Of a stretch of 64,000 nucleotides of DNA, positions 26,646 to 35,616 are shown piece by piece. A program made the position numbers and the translations under genes. The notes beneath the pieces are model-generated. The model was not told the origin of the DNA. It searched no databases and saw only the letters and a program-made list of their open reading frames with translations. The number at the start of each line of letters is the position of its first letter. The first letter of the stretch is position 1. The stretch is from Pseudomonadota bacterium (GTDB lineage Bacteria > Desulfobacterota > Desulfobulbia > Desulfobulbales > Desulfocapsaceae): assembly GCA_018820855.1 (NCBI GenBank), contig JAHJNL010000031.1:1-64000 (forward strand), written 5' to 3'.

Positions 26646-27151
26646 TGACTGGTAACAAAATGAAAATATGGGTAGACGCAGATGCCTGTCCCGTGGTGAT
26701 CAAAGAGATTTTGTTCAAAGCGGCAGAGCGGACCGGGGTGCAGATGAGCCTTGTCGCGAACCAGCCGATGCGTATTCCGCCGTCGTCCTGCATCACCTTT
26801 ATCCTGGTAGGTGCAGGTTCTGATGTCGCTGATAATGAGATCGTGAAGAGACTTGGTGCTGGTGATCTGGTGATTACTGCGGATATCCCTTTGGCGGCAG
26901 CGGTTATTGAAAAAGGGGGATATGCGCTCAACCCCCGTGGTGAACTGTATACTACTGAGAATATAAAATCTCGTCTCAGTATGAGAGATTTTATGGATTC
27001 CCTGCGAGCTAACGGAGTCGAGACAGGAGGTCCGCCGGTGCTCAACCAGAATGACCGCCAGTCTTTTGCGAATCAACTGGATAAATTTTTAGCCAAGTAT
27101 ACAAATACGAAAAATATAAAAAGTCGTAAATCCAGTCCACCCCCGTGGTAG
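26645..27151 (+). CDS. YaiI/YqxD family (DUF188) protein
   Basis: A 168-residue PIN-like DUF188 protein. The conserved N terminus [17 protein letters not shown], the [10 protein letters not shown]-like segment ([17 protein letters not shown]) and NPRGELYT are diagnostic. The function is unproven; the fold suggests a nuclease. Translation may start at 26645, coupled to the cupin stop (TAATG), or at 26660, where the family's usual M-K-I-W-V-D begins. The C-terminal 25 residues are Lys/Ser-rich and not conserved. Confidence 0.88.
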   Translation: MTGNKMKIWVDADACPVVIKEILFKAAERTGVQMSLVANQPMRIPPSSCITFILVGAGSDVADNEIVKRLGAGDLVITADIPLAAAVIEKGGYALNPRGELYTTENIKSRLSMRDFMDSLRANGVETGGPPVLNQNDRQSFANQLDKFLAKYTNTKNIKSRKSSPPPW

Positions 27152-27208
27152 GGCCAACTTTTCCGAAGAATGGAATTTTTTACCTTTGAGGAAAAGAAGA
27201 TAATCTCA

Positions 27209-27604
27209 TTACTGTGCACCGGCCTGTATCAAGGCCTCCGCAATGATTTGCTCATTTTTCTGTACGATACCCCGGGAGCTGCCTGCCAGGGAGTTAGATT
27301 TTTCAGCGAGTGACCGGGCTTGCTGGTACTGGTGTTGCTGCAGTTTGACCTCTGCCAGCTGTGACCAGAGCATGGCATCTTTAGGTGCTATGCGCAGACC
27401 CCGTTCCAGGGTTGCTGCAGCAAGGTCAAGCCTGCCCTGCCTGATCTGGGCAGTCGCCTGACGAATGAAATCAGCCGAAACGGTATTGGTCTGCTCAGGG
27501 GGGGGCGGCAGATAATCAACCGGTGGCGGGGGATAAGTGGCACAGCCCTGGAATAGCAGGATGCTTGACAGGTAGAGGGCTAATAGCTTGCAAGTTGTTC
27601 TCAT
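27209..27604 (-). CDS. TPR-like lipoprotein
   Basis: A 131-residue predicted lipoprotein with a lipobox LLFQGC (Cys 20) followed by a Pro/Tyr-rich linker. Two TPR-like helix pairs follow, roughly residues 47-115 (RQGRLDLAAATLERGLRIAP, then LWSQLAEVKLQQHQYQQARSLAEKS). It follows the PBP1b-type gene by 106 bases on the same strand. A role as an outer-membrane partner of that synthase is an inference from position only; it does not obviously resemble LpoB. Confidence 0.75.
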   Translation of the reverse strand: MRTTCKLLALYLSSILLFQGCATYPPPPVDYLPPPPEQTNTVSADFIRQATAQIRQGRLDLAAATLERGLRIAPKDAMLWSQLAEVKLQQHQYQQARSLAEKSNSLAGSSRGIVQKNEQIIAEALIQAGAQ

Positions 27605-27709
27605 GGTGTTATCCGCAGATTTTTAAGATTAGGCCCAGATTTTTCAGTCGCTTATCCACAGTTTTCAGAAATCCTCATTTCTGGCCAGACAATGGGTTAC
27701 TTAAATCCC

Positions 27710-30022
27710 TCAGTGCAGGAAATCAAGGATGTTGTTGATTCCTCGTTGCAGCTTTTGTTCAAAGCTATTGTCATTTCGCTGCTTTTGGCAGGAGCCGGCC
27801 TCGGGCAGCAGCCCCCCACGAATAAAGGGCAGCAGTGATTCCTGCTCTTTGCCGCATTGCGGGCTGAGTATTTTACCGGCAGAAAGGTCAGCATAATACC
27901 AGTCAATATTGTCAGGTGCTTGCGGTTGCAGAGGAGTGGTGCTGATTCCGGCCATGGTTGCTGCCCATACCCTCAGAGCACCGCTTGACCCGGTGAGGCC
28001 GGTCGGTTTGTTGTCATCGCGTCCCACCCAGGCCACGGCAACGTGTCGACCGCTGAACCCGGCAAACCAGGAATCACGTAATTGATCTGTGGTCCCTGTT
28101 TTTCCGGCCACGGTCAACCCTTCCGGCAGGAGGTACTTCAGGGACTTGGCGGTTCCTGTAGTCGTCGCGGCCTGCAGGGCCGTTGTCAGACAGAATACCG
28201 CACCCGGATCTGCGACCTGCTCCACGGTCAACGGATAGCGCTGCAGGGTGTTGTTTTCCTGATCTGTAACTGCAAGGATGGACCGCAGTGGAGTTTTGTA
28301 GCCACCGGCGGCAATGGTCTGGTACATCTGCAGGACATCAATGGGGGGCAGTTCAATGGCTCCCAGCAACAGTGACGGATAGGCGGCAATATCTTCCTCT
28401 ATGCCGAGCCCTTGTAAGGTATCGATAACCGCGCTGAGGCCCAGATCCATCCCCAGCTGCACGGTGGCGACATTATACGAGTGTGCCAGGGCCTGTATCA
28501 GGGGCAGTGGTCCGTGATACTGCTTGTCGTAGTTTTCGGGCTGCCAGTCTTTTCCGCTCATAGGCACAGTAAGTGGGGTGTCATGCAGAGTGGTCAGCAG
28601 ATTGTATGATTCGGGCCGAGTCAGAGCAGTCAGGTAAACCGCTGGTTTAACCACTGAGCCAATGGGCCGTTTCATATCCATTGCCCGGTTAAACCCAGCC
28701 AGCCCGGGAGTACGGTCGCCGACAAGAGCCACCACCTCACCCTGATCCACCGAGGCAATGATCAGGGAGCCCTGCAGCGTGTTTCGGGCCTTGTCTCCTG
28801 TACGTTTTTCTATGGCAGCAAGCTCATTGCCAAGGCTCTTTTCTGCCTGTTGCTGGATGATCGGATCCAGGGTCGTGAAGATCGATAATCCTTCACTGCG
28901 CAGGTCTTCGTCTTTGTAATCCCGCTTCAGCTGCTTACGCACCAGCTCCAGAAATGCCGGGTAGGGAGTAATGCCGGAAGGGGTTTCCCGGCTGACAGTG
29001 AGAGGACTGTTCTGCAGTTGCTTGCTTATTTCGGGGCTGATTGCCTTGGCCGAGACCAGAATATCCAGAACCTGATTACGCCGTATTTTTGCCCGCTCAG
29101 GGTGTCGCCTGGGGTTGTAGTAGGATGCACCCTTGACGATTCCGACCAGAAGGGCAATCTGTGCCGGTTCCAACTCGGCGAGATCCCGCTCGTAATAGAA
29201 CCGGCTTGCCATGGCAAAGCCATGAATAGCGCGCTTCCCATCCTGGCCCAGGTAGACCTCGTTGAGGTAGGCCTCCATGATCTCGTCTTTGCTGTAATGG
29301 TACTCAAGGAGCAGGGCCATGACGGCCTCGTTCATCTTCCGGAGCAGGGTTTGTTCACTGCTGAGAAAGATATTTTTCACCAGCTGCTGAGTCAGTGTGC
29401 TGCCCCCCTGCACGGTCTTGCCGGCCCTGAGGTTGGCAAGGGCAGCCCTGATGATTGCCGTAGGCCGTACACCCCAATGGCTATAAAAATTTTTGTCTTC
29501 AACCAGGAGCAGACTTTTGATGAGTAATTCCGGCACATCTTCCGGCTTGACCAGCAAGCGGTCTTCGTTATGGGTCGGGTAGATGGATGCATACTGTACC
29601 GGTTCCAACTGGAACAGGGTGAGTTGTTTGCCACTGCTGTGGTCTACCAGGTGAGTAATGGTTTTGTCCCGGATCTCCAGCTCAATTGCCGTTGCCGGCT
29701 GTTGGATATCAGGAAAAGAAAAATTGCGGCTGTAGATGGTAATTCTATCGCCCTGGACACTGTATTCGCCCGGTTTTTTCGTGCTCTTTACGCGGCTGTA
29801 GCGCAACTGGAGGAGTTCTTTTTCCAGATTATCAGATGAGAGTATTTTGCCGAGATAGAGCTCAAGGGGCCGGGCATAGATCCGGGCCGGCAGTTCCCAG
29901 CGCCGCCCTTCGAAGCGACTGGTGATCTGTCTGTCGAGCCGGAGAACGTACACTGCAGCTGTCAGCAGACAGACGGTCGTTAACACAAGGGCGATCAATT
30001 TAAAGAAGGAAATTTTTTTCAT
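27710..30022 (-). CDS. mrcB: Bifunctional penicillin-binding protein 1B
   Basis: A 770-residue class A PBP that polymerises and crosslinks peptidoglycan. A single N-terminal membrane helix (residues 7-27) precedes a UB2H-like region (about 60-140). The glycosyltransferase domain shows LLLVEDKNFYSHWG, GGSTLTQQLVKN and EAYLNEVYLGQ. The transpeptidase domain shows the SxxK motif in RPIGSVVKPAVY, the SYN motif in HSYNVATVQLG and KTGTT near residue 640. Length and the UB2H-like insert favour PBP1b over PBP1a. It may share a transcript with the lipoprotein gene downstream. Confidence 0.95.
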   Translation of the reverse strand: MKKISFFKLIALVLTTVCLLTAAVYVLRLDRQITSRFEGRRWELPARIYARPLELYLGKILSSDNLEKELLQLRYSRVKSTKKPGEYSVQGDRITIYSRNFSFPDIQQPATAIELEIRDKTITHLVDHSSGKQLTLFQLEPVQYASIYPTHNEDRLLVKPEDVPELLIKSLLLVEDKNFYSHWGVRPTAIIRAALANLRAGKTVQGGSTLTQQLVKNIFLSSEQTLLRKMNEAVMALLLEYHYSKDEIMEAYLNEVYLGQDGKRAIHGFAMASRFYYERDLAELEPAQIALLVGIVKGASYYNPRRHPERAKIRRNQVLDILVSAKAISPEISKQLQNSPLTVSRETPSGITPYPAFLELVRKQLKRDYKDEDLRSEGLSIFTTLDPIIQQQAEKSLGNELAAIEKRTGDKARNTLQGSLIIASVDQGEVVALVGDRTPGLAGFNRAMDMKRPIGSVVKPAVYLTALTRPESYNLLTTLHDTPLTVPMSGKDWQPENYDKQYHGPLPLIQALAHSYNVATVQLGMDLGLSAVIDTLQGLGIEEDIAAYPSLLLGAIELPPIDVLQMYQTIAAGGYKTPLRSILAVTDQENNTLQRYPLTVEQVADPGAVFCLTTALQAATTTGTAKSLKYLLPEGLTVAGKTGTTDQLRDSWFAGFSGRHVAVAWVGRDDNKPTGLTGSSGALRVWAATMAGISTTPLQPQAPDNIDWYYADLSAGKILSPQCGKEQESLLPFIRGGLLPEAGSCQKQRNDNSFEQKLQRGINNILDFLH

Positions 30023-30269
30023 GAACGGACTATAATAAAGTTGTTGAGACTCGAACAGCGAATTATAGAAATAAGATACTATTTGACTTGTACAAGGATG
30101 GGGAAGGATCTTTTTAGGGCGAGAGACTGAAGGCTGAAGGTAAAATATACAAGCGCAATTATTTTCGCCATCTCAGGTAAGAAAGAACAATAAATCTAGC
30201 AAAAGCTGTTATCTTTCCCTGCAGTTTTTATAATCAGTTTTTAACCCGCCTTCGCAGGAGCAGTAACCA

Positions 30270-30851
30270 ATGAGTACAGAAGACGAATTACAGATACGCA
30301 GTGGATCTAAGTGTGAATTGTGCGGTGCAGCAGAGAGCCTGACTGTGTATGAAGTTCCTCCTGATTCAAATGGGAGGGCTGATCAGTGTGTCCTTCTTTG
30401 CGAGATCTGTCGTGAGCAGATTGAAGACCCGGAACTGGTTGATACGCATCACTGGCGTTGTCTGAACGACAGCATGTGGAGCCAGGTACCGGCGGTACAG
30501 GTGCTGGTGTGGCGTATGCTCAAGCGCCTGAGTACTGAAGGATGGCCGCTGGACTTACTCGATATGCTCTATTTAGATGAAACCACCCAGGCCTGGGCGA
30601 AAGCAACAGGTGAAGGGAAACACGATGAAGCGCTTGTCAAGCATGTCGACAGCAACGGTGCAGTACTCGAGGCAGGTGACAGCGTAACGCTCATTAAGGA
30701 TTTAAATGTAAAAGGGGCAAACTTTACGGCCAAGCGTGGCACGACTGTACGCGAAATTTCGCTGGTTGCAGACAATCCTGAACATATTGAAGGGCGTATC
30801 AATGGCCAGCAGATTGTAATCCTGACGAAGTTTGTGAAGAAGGCGAATTAA
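30270..30851 (+). CDS. phnA: PhnA family zinc-ribbon protein
   Basis: A 193-residue protein. The N-terminal CELCGAAE...CEIC pattern (C15, C18, C43, C46 region) is the PhnA zinc ribbon. The C-terminal domain (about 125-190) has DSNGAVLEAGDSVTLIKDLNVKG and the conserved KRGTTVREISL-type core of the PhnA family. A long helical middle segment (residues 60-120) makes it larger than the 110-residue E. coli protein. Despite the name, PhnA is not required for phosphonate use and its role is unclear. It stands alone, followed by two strong hairpins. Confidence 0.88.
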   Translation: MSTEDELQIRSGSKCELCGAAESLTVYEVPPDSNGRADQCVLLCEICREQIEDPELVDTHHWRCLNDSMWSQVPAVQVLVWRMLKRLSTEGWPLDLLDMLYLDETTQAWAKATGEGKHDEALVKHVDSNGAVLEAGDSVTLIKDLNVKGANFTAKRGTTVREISLVADNPEHIEGRINGQQIVILTKFVKKAN

Positions 30852-30890
30852 AGGCTCACTCAAAACGACTTCGCACCCGGATTCCTTTTG

Positions 30891-30964
30891 CCTAGGTTTA
30901 GCGGTCAAGTCCGCTGAACCTGGGTAGCATGGCATACCCTACACTTGTGAATGCAGGGTATGCC
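30891..30964 (+). terminator. Two tandem hairpins after phnA
   Basis: Hairpin 1 pairs 30891-30904 with 30911-30924 (14-base arms, two mismatches or wobbles). Hairpin 2 pairs GGCATACCCT (30931-30940) with AGGGTATGCC (30955-30964) perfectly. They lie between the convergent phnA and aspartate decarboxylase genes and could terminate in both directions. Neither has a strong T run, so they may instead be remnants of a small mobile element. Confidence 0.5.
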
Positions 30965-31082
30965 GTCGCACCAAAAAAGAACCATCAGCAGGAGTATGAT
31001 GGGTATCAGGTTTCCCTGCCCCCCTCTTCTTGCCTCTCCTCTCTCAGGTTTTGTCTGTATCAACTCTCTGCATTTACTCCTG

Positions 31083-32831
31083 TCAGGCTGGCATGGACTG
31101 CTTGTACTCTTTCATGACCGCGACAATGGCGAGACCGACATCTCGGCAATTCTTTTCATCAATATTGGCCAGGGCTACTCTGAGCGACCAGTTCGGTCCG
31201 GCAAAGCCCTCACCGGGAAGGCAGACTGTATGGTGGTTCTCGGCCAGTTTGAAGAGAAATTCCAGAGAATGACTTGCAGTTAATTGCTCGCTAAATGCGG
31301 GCCCGTACATCTTGGCGGCCAGCTTTTTCAAGTCTATTAAGGCGTAGTAGCGGGTCAGGTTTTTACCCTGAGGCTCGGGCATGGCCAAGGCCGTATAAAG
31401 TGCTGTCCACCGTTTTTTAAGGATATCCATAATGGACTTCTTGTAGACATAGTCGTCATCTGTGAGTTCATATAATGAAAACAAGCACATGGCAACTTGC
31501 TGCGGCCCTGATATGCCTCCGGTGTGGGCAAGGGCCACCTGGCGGCTGTCCATTTCCAGGCGTTCATGGAAAGGGATGTCACCCGGTTTGGTGGAGATCA
31601 GGCGATACCTGAGGTCCAGCTGGGCCTGCTTGGCTTTGGGCAGTTTTTTGATAAGTCGGTTGATGACGCAGTCTTCGTGCACCATCACTACTCCGAGGCG
31701 CCAACCGGTAACACCAAAGTATTTTGAATAGGAATAGACGCCCAGTATGTTCTCGGGTAATTCTTTGCCAAACGTATTGAATTCATCGACAAAACTGGCA
31801 TAAACCGTATCAGAGATAATCACCATGTCGGGATTATGGATTCGGATTGTCTTGGCCATGCGTTTGACCGTATCTGCATTTAATGAGACCGAGGTCGGGT
31901 TGGTCGGGTTGACCATGTACAGGGCCTTGATGCGAGGATCTTTCAGTTTTGCTACCTCGGAATCCGGAACCTGCCAGTCCATCTCTTCACTGCCGCGAAT
32001 ATAAACCGTTTCCAAACCGTAATCCTTGAGCACGGGCAGTTCCAGGTACGGGGAAAAGATCGGCGTGACAATGGCCACCTTGTCACCAGGGTTCAGGATC
32101 ATATTTTCTTTGAGGGAATTGAATATGTATATCATCGCGGCGGTGGCGCCCTCAGTGGCGAAGAGGTGGAAATCTCCCTGGGGCGGGGCGCCGGAAAAGA
32201 CCACTCTGTCGAGATACTTACGCACGATCTGTTCGGTAACCGGGAATATGCGGGGGGGATCCGGATAAAAATCGGCCTGGATACCGTCAACCAGTTGAAA
32301 GATAATCTCGTCAGCATCCATGGCTACCTTGCTAAGGGCGTAGCTGATGGCCTGTTCAAGGAATGCTTCACCGGGGTCGCCGTGATGTTTTTTCAAGAAT
32401 TCTTGCAGCGCTGCTGCCATACCGCTTTTGCCTTGTCGATAACCAAGGTCTTTGACAGTGGATCCTTGCTGGGCCAACTCTGCGGCAAAGAGGGTGAGAA
32501 GAGCAAAGGATTTGCGTACCTCGGTGTTCAGAAAGTTCGGATTGCCACGACCTGCATTCAATATACTGCAACCGGACTTGGCACAGGCCTCTTCGGCCTT
32601 TTGAATGAGCAGATTCTTGATCTCAAATGGGCTTTCCTGCTCCAACCCTTTCCAATCAATAGACGAGGCAGCCACGGCGATTTCCGGTCCGGTCAAACCG
32701 ATGAGCTTACCGGCGGCACTGACCGACAAACCGCAAATTACTGCATATTTAAAGAAGTCGCGGCGGCTGATCCCGCCTCGCTTTACCTCTTCGGCGATCT
32801 CTGAAAGGAATGGATGGATGGTTTGTGACAT
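31083..32831 (-). CDS. aspD: Aspartate 4-decarboxylase/aminotransferase with Tat signal
   Basis: A 582-residue PLP fold-type I protein of the bifunctional aspartate aminotransferase/aspartate 4-decarboxylase family (aspartate to alanine + CO2). Conserved segments include LNAGRGNPNFLN, DLGYRQGKSG, MVNPTNPTSVSLN, ISDTVYASFVDEF and the PLP lysine in YSYSKYFGVTGWRLG. Odd: residues 22-28 read SRRDFFK, a twin-arginine motif, followed by a hydrophobic stretch and an A-V-A-A cleavage-like site near 53-57. This predicts export of a folded enzyme. The start has AAGGAGA upstream. No aspartate:alanine antiporter gene is adjacent. Confidence 0.88.
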   Translation of the reverse strand: MSQTIHPFLSEIAEEVKRGGISRRDFFKYAVICGLSVSAAGKLIGLTGPEIAVAASSIDWKGLEQESPFEIKNLLIQKAEEACAKSGCSILNAGRGNPNFLNTEVRKSFALLTLFAAELAQQGSTVKDLGYRQGKSGMAAALQEFLKKHHGDPGEAFLEQAISYALSKVAMDADEIIFQLVDGIQADFYPDPPRIFPVTEQIVRKYLDRVVFSGAPPQGDFHLFATEGATAAMIYIFNSLKENMILNPGDKVAIVTPIFSPYLELPVLKDYGLETVYIRGSEEMDWQVPDSEVAKLKDPRIKALYMVNPTNPTSVSLNADTVKRMAKTIRIHNPDMVIISDTVYASFVDEFNTFGKELPENILGVYSYSKYFGVTGWRLGVVMVHEDCVINRLIKKLPKAKQAQLDLRYRLISTKPGDIPFHERLEMDSRQVALAHTGGISGPQQVAMCLFSLYELTDDDYVYKKSIMDILKKRWTALYTALAMPEPQGKNLTRYYALIDLKKLAAKMYGPAFSEQLTASHSLEFLFKLAENHHTVCLPGEGFAGPNWSLRVALANIDEKNCRDVGLAIVAVMKEYKQSMPA

Positions 32832-33385
32832 GCGTTCTCCTTGAGTTCATGGGGTACCCTGTGTCAGGGCATAAAAATTGGGAAATATTATTCCGAGCCC
32901 AGCCGCGATTTTCTTGTCTCCGGCACTCCGGCACTGTAACCATCAAGACGAATGAAAGGCGTTACTCACCCCTGTCAAATGCGCTGGGATCCTCACAAGC
33001 AGAAGATTAGTTGTTTCACGGTATCATTACTGGAGGACAACACTCCAGAAAAAAAATGGAATCTTATTTCTAAGATTAAGAAATTGATAAGATAACAATG
33101 TGCGGCGAACGTGCAGTTGCGGCTGGCTGGATTGGAGATAGGATTGAACAATTAAAAGAACGAGAAGAAAAAAGACTTTTAAAGAAATAAACCATGAGCT
33201 ATCACCATATTGATACACTATTGATTGAACGTAAGGCGTATTCGTAAAGAGTTTCAGGAACAAAAAGTCAATATTGTTAAATGTATCTCAAATTTTAAAC
33301 AGGTAGTACTTGTTGATACTGATTTTGTCGGCAAAGGCGAGTTGCTCATCGTCCCTAACAAGCCCTTTCATCTGTAGGAGGAACC
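32832..33385. other. Intergenic region with small ORFs and a possible gene remnant
   Basis: No full gene is seen. An ORF at 33098-33190 (+) would encode 30 residues (MCGERAVAAGW, then a charged Glu/Lys/Arg tail). A 17-residue ORF starts at 33194, and an overlapping frame at 33225-33377 (50 codons, TTG start, no ribosome site) ends NIVKCISNF...KPFHL. The last two could be one decayed gene split by a frameshift, but no family is recognised. Confidence 0.35.
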
Positions 33386-33547
33386 ATGGAACTTCTTAAG
33401 ATTATTTGTGCAATTATATTACCACCACTGGGAGTTTTTCTACAAGTCGGTATAGGGAAGCATTTCTGGATAAACATTATTTTGACAATACTTGGTTATA
33501 TCCCAGGGATAGTTCATGCCGTATGGGTCGTGGCTAAAAACAAATAA
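33386..33547 (+). CDS. Pmp3/YqaE (UPF0057) family small membrane protein
   Basis: A 53-residue two-helix membrane peptide that matches the Pmp3/YqaE family end to end: IICAIILPPLGVFLQVG (helix 1 with the family's LPPLGVF), a KHFWIN turn, then IILTILGYIPGIVHAVWVV (helix 2). Family members affect membrane potential and salt or cold tolerance in yeast and plants; the bacterial role is unclear. The start has TAGGAGGAACC directly upstream. It lies alone between a possible gene remnant and the GGCT gene. Confidence 0.9.
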   Translation: MELLKIICAIILPPLGVFLQVGIGKHFWINIILTILGYIPGIVHAVWVVAKNK

Positions 33548-33606
33548 GGAGAAAAGGGTTGAAATGACATCCGGCCCCTTTTTTTATTAACTGCTTAGGA
33601 GAGTCA

Positions 33607-34098
33607 GTGAAGTATTTCGCTTACGGATCAAACATGTCTATTGCTCGGTTAAAAGACCGAGTTCCAAGCGCAACAAGACTTGGCTGCTATTCGCTCAGGG
33701 AGCATAATTTACGATTTCACAAATCGAGCAAAGATGGCTCTGGAAAATGTGATGCCTATTATACAGGCAACAGTGATGACTGTGTAATAGGCGCGCTCTT
33801 CGAAATAGACCCCAATGAAAAAAGTGTCTTGGATAAGGCTGAAAGCCTGGGCTGTGGATATGAGGAGAAGACTGTAAGAATTCTGGGCCTGAATAACGAT
33901 GAAATCGAAGCCAAGACATATTATGCAACAAAAATTGATAAATCACTCAAGCCTTATTCATGGTATTTAAACCACGTTCTGGTCGGGGCAAAGGAGACTC
34001 ACCTCCCACAAGAATATATTGAGAAAATAGAAGCTACAGAAAGCACTCAGGACTTGGACAAAGGCAGAGATGCGAAGCAACGTGCGATGTACAGTTAA
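33607..34098 (+). CDS. Gamma-glutamylcyclotransferase family protein
   Basis: A 163-residue GGCT-fold protein. The substrate loop YFAYGSNMS opens the protein (residues 3-11), followed by the family's GALFEIDPNEKSVLDKAES with the catalytic Glu region and GCGYEEKTV. Members release 5-oxoproline from gamma-glutamyl amino acids. The GTG start is preceded by TTAGGAGAG and directly gives the conserved N terminus. There is a Gln/Lys-rich C terminus. No related pathway gene is nearby, although the distant hydantoinase/oxoprolinase-type gene belongs to a family acting on 5-oxoproline. Confidence 0.85.
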   Translation: MKYFAYGSNMSIARLKDRVPSATRLGCYSLREHNLRFHKSSKDGSGKCDAYYTGNSDDCVIGALFEIDPNEKSVLDKAESLGCGYEEKTVRILGLNNDEIEAKTYYATKIDKSLKPYSWYLNHVLVGAKETHLPQEYIEKIEATESTQDLDKGRDAKQRAMYS

Positions 34099-34222
34099 CA
34101 CACGCCCTGAGGTAGTCCGTCAAGGAAAATACGCAGGTATTTCTGCGGGGGCCATCAGTTCACGGATCAGCGTATCGGTGATGCTTATGCTCTTCCTAAG
34201 AAACAAAAGAAGGTGAGAACTC

Positions 34223-34951
34223 ATGAAACCCCATTGGAAAACCGAACTGCCTGAAAGCTCTATCTACTTATGTGCGCCGGTAAATGCGCTGGTTGAAGGT
34301 ATCTTTGAAGAAAACATTCATCTTGCCGAAATACTGAAACATGGCGATTTCGGACTCGGTACATTTGATGATTTGGACGGGGAGATGCTTATTCTGGATG
34401 GAAACTGCTATCAGATCAACTCGGATGGAAAGGTGATTGAGGTTGATGATCAGATATTGACGCCCTTTGCATCGGTAACTTTTTATAGCGCGGGAAACCA
34501 TTACGAGCTTGTCGAAGAAACGCCATATGTGAAGTTTATGAAATGGCTCAATTGCTTACTGCCCTCACCGAATCTGTTTTATGCAATCCGGATTGAGGGC
34601 AAGTTTGCTCATATGAAGGTGCGGTCAGTACCGAAGCAGGAAAATTATCGTCCGCTTTCCGATATTGCCAATGAGCAGGTTGTCTTTGATTTTGATCATA
34701 TCAGCGGGACTCTTGCAGGTTTCTTTACGCCGGATTTTATGTCCTCACTGAGCGTTCCCGGCATGCATTTGCACTTCCTGTCTGAAGACCGGCAGCACGG
34801 AGGGCATCTTCTTGAGTGTGTGCCTCAAAAAATAACAATCGGAATTCAGATGATTAATAAAATGGAACTTTCGTTACCTATGACCCAGGATTACATGAAA
34901 TGGGATTTTCACAGGGACATCAGGCAGGACCTGGATAATGTGGAAAAATAG
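34223..34951 (+). CDS. budA: Alpha-acetolactate decarboxylase
   Basis: A 242-residue BudA/AlsD enzyme making acetoin from acetolactate. The zinc-site stretch GMHLHFLSEDRQHGGH (about residues 175-190) provides the three His ligands. FGLGTFDDLDGEMLILDG and IRIEGKFAHMKVRSVPKQ are further family blocks. Length is normal. It has a good AAGGTGAG ribosome site. No acetolactate synthase or butanediol dehydrogenase is adjacent, so the acetolactate would come from branched-chain amino acid synthesis elsewhere. Confidence 0.92.
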   Translation: MKPHWKTELPESSIYLCAPVNALVEGIFEENIHLAEILKHGDFGLGTFDDLDGEMLILDGNCYQINSDGKVIEVDDQILTPFASVTFYSAGNHYELVEETPYVKFMKWLNCLLPSPNLFYAIRIEGKFAHMKVRSVPKQENYRPLSDIANEQVVFDFDHISGTLAGFFTPDFMSSLSVPGMHLHFLSEDRQHGGHLLECVPQKITIGIQMINKMELSLPMTQDYMKWDFHRDIRQDLDNVEK

Positions 34952-35137
34952 CGTGTTATGGGAGGTACCTATTAAAAGGCCCTCATCGGGAGGATGTACA
35001 CGGTGAACATGGGGTGGTGAAGGCAATGTGCTGTTATTGCGGTAACAATCAGTTCGGAACAGTCCTTGTCGTCAGCATTCATTGCCTTGACTTTGTTCCT
35101 TTTTTTTGATTACATATCACTAGTAAGAAAAATATCC

Positions 35138-35214
35138 AGAAAAAGCCAAACCTGTTGCAAAACAGGGACGGAAAACTTCGGGTCCTTTAGGATAGCCGGG
35201 TTACCACGATGAGA
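35138..35214 (+). ncRNA. GEMM-I cyclic dinucleotide riboswitch (c-di-GMP or cGAMP)
   Basis: The sequence follows the GEMM-I pattern: GCCAAACC, then a 6-base stem CCTGTT/AACAGG capped by a GCAA (GNRA) tetraloop. GGACGGAAAAC, a TTCG-capped GGTCC helix side, AGGATAGCCGGG and TTACC follow. The tetraloop, its receptor-like GACGGAAAAC and the AGCCGGGTTACC end are the diagnostic parts. The 3' strand is also the left arm of an intrinsic terminator (35192-35235). Ligand binding would hold that strand and let transcription proceed, so an ON switch is likely. The G/A base that separates c-di-GMP from cGAMP binders could not be assigned with certainty. It precedes a pilT operon. Confidence 0.9.
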
Positions 35215-35235
35215 TGGTATCCCGGCTATTTTTTT
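35192..35235 (+). terminator. Riboswitch expression-platform terminator
   Basis: The left arm 35192-35206 pairs with 35215-35229 (14 of 15 pairs) around an 8-base loop, followed by a run of seven or more T. The left arm contains the AGCCGGGTTACC end of the GEMM aptamer, so terminator and aptamer are mutually exclusive. Confidence 0.9.
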
Positions 35236-35512
35236 GCAACGTGTTACACGGATATTGTTACTCGCTTTATGTATGGACAACGCTGGTTACCAGCCGGAAA
35301 AGATAGTCTGTCGGGATGAAAGTTGTGAATGTAATGGCTCACTCATTGCCGTATTCTGCAGATCCCATTGTACAGTATGTCGGCGCTGGTTCAGCAAATT
35401 CACGAGGTAACGGTAAACAGCGAAACAGCAGATTTGCCAGCGGTGGCTTGACAGTCTTTTTCTGAGAGTTGTCTTTCTAGCAAGTTGATAGAGTTGTGGA
35501 AAAAGAGAACTG

Positions 35513-35541
35513 TTGACATCTTTGTCCCTGTATCGGATACT
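35513..35541 (+). promoter_or_regulatory. Possible second sigma70-type promoter for the pilT operon
   Basis: TTGACA at 35513-35518 is followed after exactly 17 bases by GATACT at 35536-35541. The transcript would start near 35548, about 70 bases before the first gene and beyond the riboswitch. If used, it gives riboswitch-independent expression. The 380-base leader between terminator and first gene otherwise shows only a weak 49-codon ORF (35316-35465). Confidence 0.5.
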
Positions 35542-35616
35542 TATTGTGGACTCACGCTAACTATCTCTGTGCTGTTGCGCCCACTTCATTAATCATAAAA
35601 AATCAAAGGATTACTC

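Noticed and set aside
35316-35465. 49-codon ORF in the riboswitch leader
   Set aside because: No ribosome site at a usable distance and no recognisable family; the leader is better explained as noncoding.
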